Source of the DNA: Oscillospiraceae bacterium
GTDB taxonomy: Bacteria; Bacillota; Clostridia; Oscillospirales; Acutalibacteraceae
Direction: 5' to 3'
Assembly: GCA_902796295.1 (NCBI GenBank)
Contig: CADBOL010000195.1
Coordinates: 1 to 7,044 of the forward strand
DNA length: 7,044 nucleotides
In this document: positions 5,483-7,044 of the stretch, one piece after another
Position numbering within the stretch: position 1 is the first letter of the stretch
Layout: each line of letters begins with the position of its first letter
The notes under the pieces: model-generated
Told to the model about the DNA's origin: nothing
The model's database searches: none
What the model saw: the letters and a program-made list of their open reading frames with translations, nothing else
Position numbers and translations under genes: made by a program

Positions 5483-5516
5483 CCGGAGCGATTCGCCTGA
5501 ATCGCTCCGGATTTTT
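5483..5516 (+). terminator. Strong intrinsic terminator of the lysis operon
   Basis: A perfect 12-bp stem, CCGGAGCGATTC (5483-5494) against GAATCGCTCCGG (5499-5510), has a GCCT tetraloop and is followed by ATTTTTC. The first arm is preceded by a TTTTT run at 5478-5482 rather than an A-tract, so it is mainly a plus-strand terminator. It insulates the following surface-protein gene from operon transcription. Confidence 0.93.
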
Positions 5517-5531
5517 CGTCTCCGGAGCCGG

Positions 5532-5594
5532 AAAACAGGCAAAAAATCGTGAAAATTGGGTGAAAAACCGTGAAAAATAAGAAAAAATTAAAAA
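5532..5594. promoter_or_regulatory. Seven phased A-tracts (predicted curved DNA) upstream of a promoter
   Basis: A-runs of 4-6 bases at 5532-5535, 5541-5546, 5552-5555, 5563-5567, 5573-5577, 5582-5587 and 5590-5594 have centres about 10, 10, 11.5, 10, 9.5 and 7.5 bases apart, close to the helical repeat. Three lie within GTGAAAA units beginning at 5549, 5560 and 5570. The series ends 6 bases before the -35 box. Phased A-tracts are known to bend DNA, and upstream curved or A-rich (UP-like) DNA can raise promoter activity. No gene lies in the 234 bases between the holin and the surface-protein gene. Confidence 0.7.
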
Positions 5595-5600
5595 TTTTAC

Positions 5601-5629
5601 TTTACATATTTGGATTATTAATATATAAT
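5601..5629 (+). promoter_or_regulatory. Promoter of the surface-protein gene
   Basis: TTTACA (5601-5606) and a perfect TATAAT (5624-5629) are separated by 17 bases, placing the transcript start near 5636 and a leader of about 63 bases before the ATG. The A-tract series lies directly upstream. Confidence 0.82.
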
Positions 5630-5662
5630 ACAAATTTACAGGGAGACAAAAAACAAAATCAG

Positions 5663-5689
5663 TGCCGGATTCGGTCCGGCATTAGGAGG
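5663..5689 (+). promoter_or_regulatory. Leader hairpin and strong ribosome binding site
   Basis: TGCCGGA (5663-5669) pairs with TCCGGCA (5675-5681) around a TTCGG loop. AGGAGG (5684-5689) follows two bases later, 9 bases before the ATG. The hairpin lacks a T-run, so it is not a terminator. It may protect the 5' end of the message or keep the ribosome binding site exposed. Confidence 0.6.
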
Positions 5690-5698
5690 ACATTAAGA

Positions 5699-7044
5699 AT
5701 GAATAAAACTACACTTGCTAAAATTTTATCGTTTGTACTTGTAGTTACGACTGTATTCAGCTTCTTCACAAGCACTGCTCTTGCAAACGGCGGAAGTGCG
5801 ACAGGCACTGTTGCAACAGGTTCAGATGCAACCCCAAATGATGCCGAAACTCCCACCGGTTCCGACGCTGCTCCTGCCGAAGATCCCGAAAACAATTTTA
5901 AAATTGAATTTGAAATCGGCGAAGGCGCAACAGGTAAGCCCGAGGCAATGACAGGCAAAGGTCCCGTCCATCTCCCGGTAGCTGTTCCCAAAAAAGAGGG
6001 CTTTGACTTCATGGGATGGGCAAGAAAGACTGACGCCGAAGAAGCGACTGCTACGGATGCAACTGCTACGGAAGCCGATCCCGCAACCGCATCAGAATCA
6101 GATGCTTCATCTGAAGACGGATGGCCCACTGTCGAAGAGTATTGCGCAGGTTCAATTTTCACTCTGACAGAAAACACCGTTCTTTACGCAGTCTGGGCTC
6201 CCAGCGAAGCCGGTGAGGGCGACTATGTTCTCATTTATGATGCAAACGGCGGTGACCCGGAGCCTCTGCCTCCGAGAAGATACGGCAGAGTTGACATTCC
6301 CGTCTCCGGCATTAAACCCAACAGAGAAGGATTTGAATTTGAAGGCTGGTCAACAACAGACAGAGCAATAGAGGCTCAGTATAAAGCCGGTGACACAATT
6401 ACAATTACCGAAGATACCACTCTTTATGCTTTCTGGAGCCCGATAATTGACCCGACTGAGAATTTTGTTATCACTTATGATGCAAACGGCGGCGTGTTCG
6501 CTCCCTATAAGCAGAGCGGAGTAGGTAAGATTCATCTGACCGAAGCCAAGCCGACAAAAGATGAATACGAATTTCTCGGATGGGCTGACTCAAAGACTGC
6601 GGCAACCGCTCAGTATCAGCCCGGCGATGAATATGATCTTACAGCGAATATTACACTCTATGCTGTTTGGAAACAGGTTGTTTTCACTCTTTCTTATGAT
6701 GCAAACGGCGGAAGCGGAGCTCCCGCTTCACAGAAGAGCGACAATAAGGGTAATGTTAAAGTATCATCTACCGTACCCACCAGAAGCGGCTATACATTCC
6801 TCGGATGGTCAAAATCATCGACAGCGACAGCGGCGCAGTATAAAGCCGGCAACAATATCACTCTGACGGCAAATACCACGCTCTATGCTACATGGAAGAA
6901 AATCAATCCCTCAACGCCCGATCCGGTTTACAATATTGAGATAGTCGGATATACCGCCGAGCTTTCCGTAAGCTATAAGTCAAAGCTCACATTCCACGCA
7001 AAGACGGAAGCTCCGAGTGGCTATAAAATTGTTTGGTATAAAAA
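5699..7044 (+). CDS. Secreted surface protein with InlB-type repeats (3' end beyond the window)
   Basis: An uninterrupted frame of 448 complete codons runs to the window edge, beginning at ATG 5699 with AGGAGG 9 bases upstream. Residues 1-29 are a signal peptide (NKTTLAK, hydrophobic core ILSFVLVVTTVFSFF, cleavage after ALA). A Thr/Ala/Asp/Pro-rich linker follows (30-64). Four repeats of the Listeria-Bacteroides (InlB B / Flg_new) type are seen: a degenerate one at 67-166, then 177-246, 257-324 and 330-399. The last three carry YDANGG, a central GWS or GWA, and an ending LYA(F/V/T)W. Residues from about 406 (YNIEIVGYTAELSVSYKSKLTFHAK) look like the start of a bacterial Ig-like domain. The protein is exported and probably wall-associated or an adhesin; any anchor or catalytic domain would lie outside the window. 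It is a separate transcription unit from the lysis operon. Confidence 0.9.
   Translation, partial: MNKTTLAKILSFVLVVTTVFSFFTSTALANGGSATGTVATGSDATPNDAETPTGSDAAPAEDPENNFKIEFEIGEGATGKPEAMTGKGPVHLPVAVPKKEGFDFMGWARKTDAEEATATDATATEADPATASESDASSEDGWPTVEEYCAGSIFTLTENTVLYAVWAPSEAGEGDYVLIYDANGGDPEPLPPRRYGRVDIPVSGIKPNREGFEFEGWSTTDRAIEAQYKAGDTITITEDTTLYAFWSPIIDPTENFVITYDANGGVFAPYKQSGVGKIHLTEAKPTKDEYEFLGWADSKTAATAQYQPGDEYDLTANITLYAVWKQVVFTLSYDANGGSGAPASQKSDNKGNVKVSSTVPTRSGYTFLGWSKSSTATAAQYKAGNNITLTANTTLYATWKKINPSTPDPVYNIEIVGYTAELSVSYKSKLTFHAKTEAPSGYKIVWYK
5897..6895 (+). repeat. Four tandem InlB-type protein repeats, with a conserved 17-bp DNA core
   Basis: The last three units share the identical bases TATGATGCAAACGGCGG at 6236-6252, 6476-6492 and 6695-6711 (spacing 240 and 219 bases), encoding YDANGG. 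The first unit (5897-6196) has lost that motif and carries a Thr/Ala-rich insertion of about 30 residues after its GW. Identity of the core at DNA level suggests recent duplication or gene conversion, and such repeats can recombine. Confidence 0.85.

Larger units (their letters stand above)
2024..5510. mobile_element. Phage-derived repressor and lysis module
   Basis: Seven genes have the architecture of a phage switch and lysis block: a self-cleaving repressor facing an operon of a sigma4/XRE regulator, a small helical protein, an appendage-like protein, an amidase, an XhlA-like protein and a holin, closed by a strong terminator. Integrase, excisionase, replication, terminase, capsid, portal and tail-tube genes are absent within these limits. 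I saw no flanking direct repeat that would mark attachment sites. All reading frames are intact and tightly packed, which argues against recent random decay. Boundaries are set by the repressor stop and the operon terminator, not by proven element ends. Confidence 0.65.

Noticed and set aside
5659..6177. Minus-strand Ser/Ala/Val-rich open frame of 172 codons
   Set aside because: It is the mirror image of the Thr/Ala/Asp-rich linkers of the surface protein, which has signal peptide, promoter and ribosome binding site.
1..7044. CRISPR array, tRNA or rRNA gene, insertion sequence, attachment-site repeats
   Set aside because: By eye I found no regularly spaced repeats, no cloverleaf pattern, no transposase or integrase frame, and no convincing direct repeat flanking the phage module.

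Overview
The window looks like a chromosomal segment of a Gram-positive anaerobe of class Clostridia, possibly a gut Oscillospiraceae or Lachnospiraceae relative. The grounds are strong AGGAGG-type ribosome binding sites, sigma-A promoters with 17-18 bp spacers, phage-lysis proteins of Firmicutes type, and a secreted protein with InlB-type repeats and Thr/Ser/Ala/Asp-rich linkers. The assignment is by inference only; there is no rRNA gene or species marker.

Region 1 (1-2027, minus strand) is carbon metabolism. It holds the 5' end of an L-rhamnose isomerase gene (TTG start, well-formed promoter) and, upstream of it, a complete CoA-acylating methylmalonate-semialdehyde dehydrogenase gene. The dehydrogenase gene has its own promoter and a 12-bp-stem terminator.

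Region 2 (2024-5510) is a compact phage-derived module with a lysogeny-switch layout. A LexA/CI-like self-cleaving repressor (minus strand) faces a six-gene plus-strand operon. The operon encodes a sigma-region-4/XRE DNA-binding protein that appears to start at ATT, a 69-aa helical protein, an orphan protein resembling a tail-appendage (baseplate) subunit, a catalytic-only N-acetylmuramoyl-L-alanine amidase, an XhlA-like membrane/coiled-coil protein and an SPP1-family holin. A near-perfect terminator ends it. A repeated ACTATT(T/A)AAAATG element lies inside the spacer of both divergent promoters, so one repressor could shut both. No integrase, terminase, capsid, portal, tail tube or replication gene is present. 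The module therefore looks like a small damage-inducible lysis cassette: a degraded prophage, a domesticated suicide or release device, or a satellite.

Region 3 (5511-7044, plus strand) is a separate transcription unit. Seven A-tracts phased at about 10 bp (predicted curved DNA) lead into a consensus-like promoter, a leader hairpin, a strong ribosome binding site and a secreted surface protein. That frame stays open to the window edge (at least 448 residues). It has a signal peptide, low-complexity linkers, four InlB/Listeria-Bacteroides-type repeats and the start of a probable Ig-like domain.

The likeliest working unit is the repressor-lysis module: DNA damage would trigger repressor cleavage, operon transcription, and holin-amidase lysis. 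Whether this serves release of surface or secreted proteins, altruistic death, or is simply decay of a prophage cannot be decided from the sequence.
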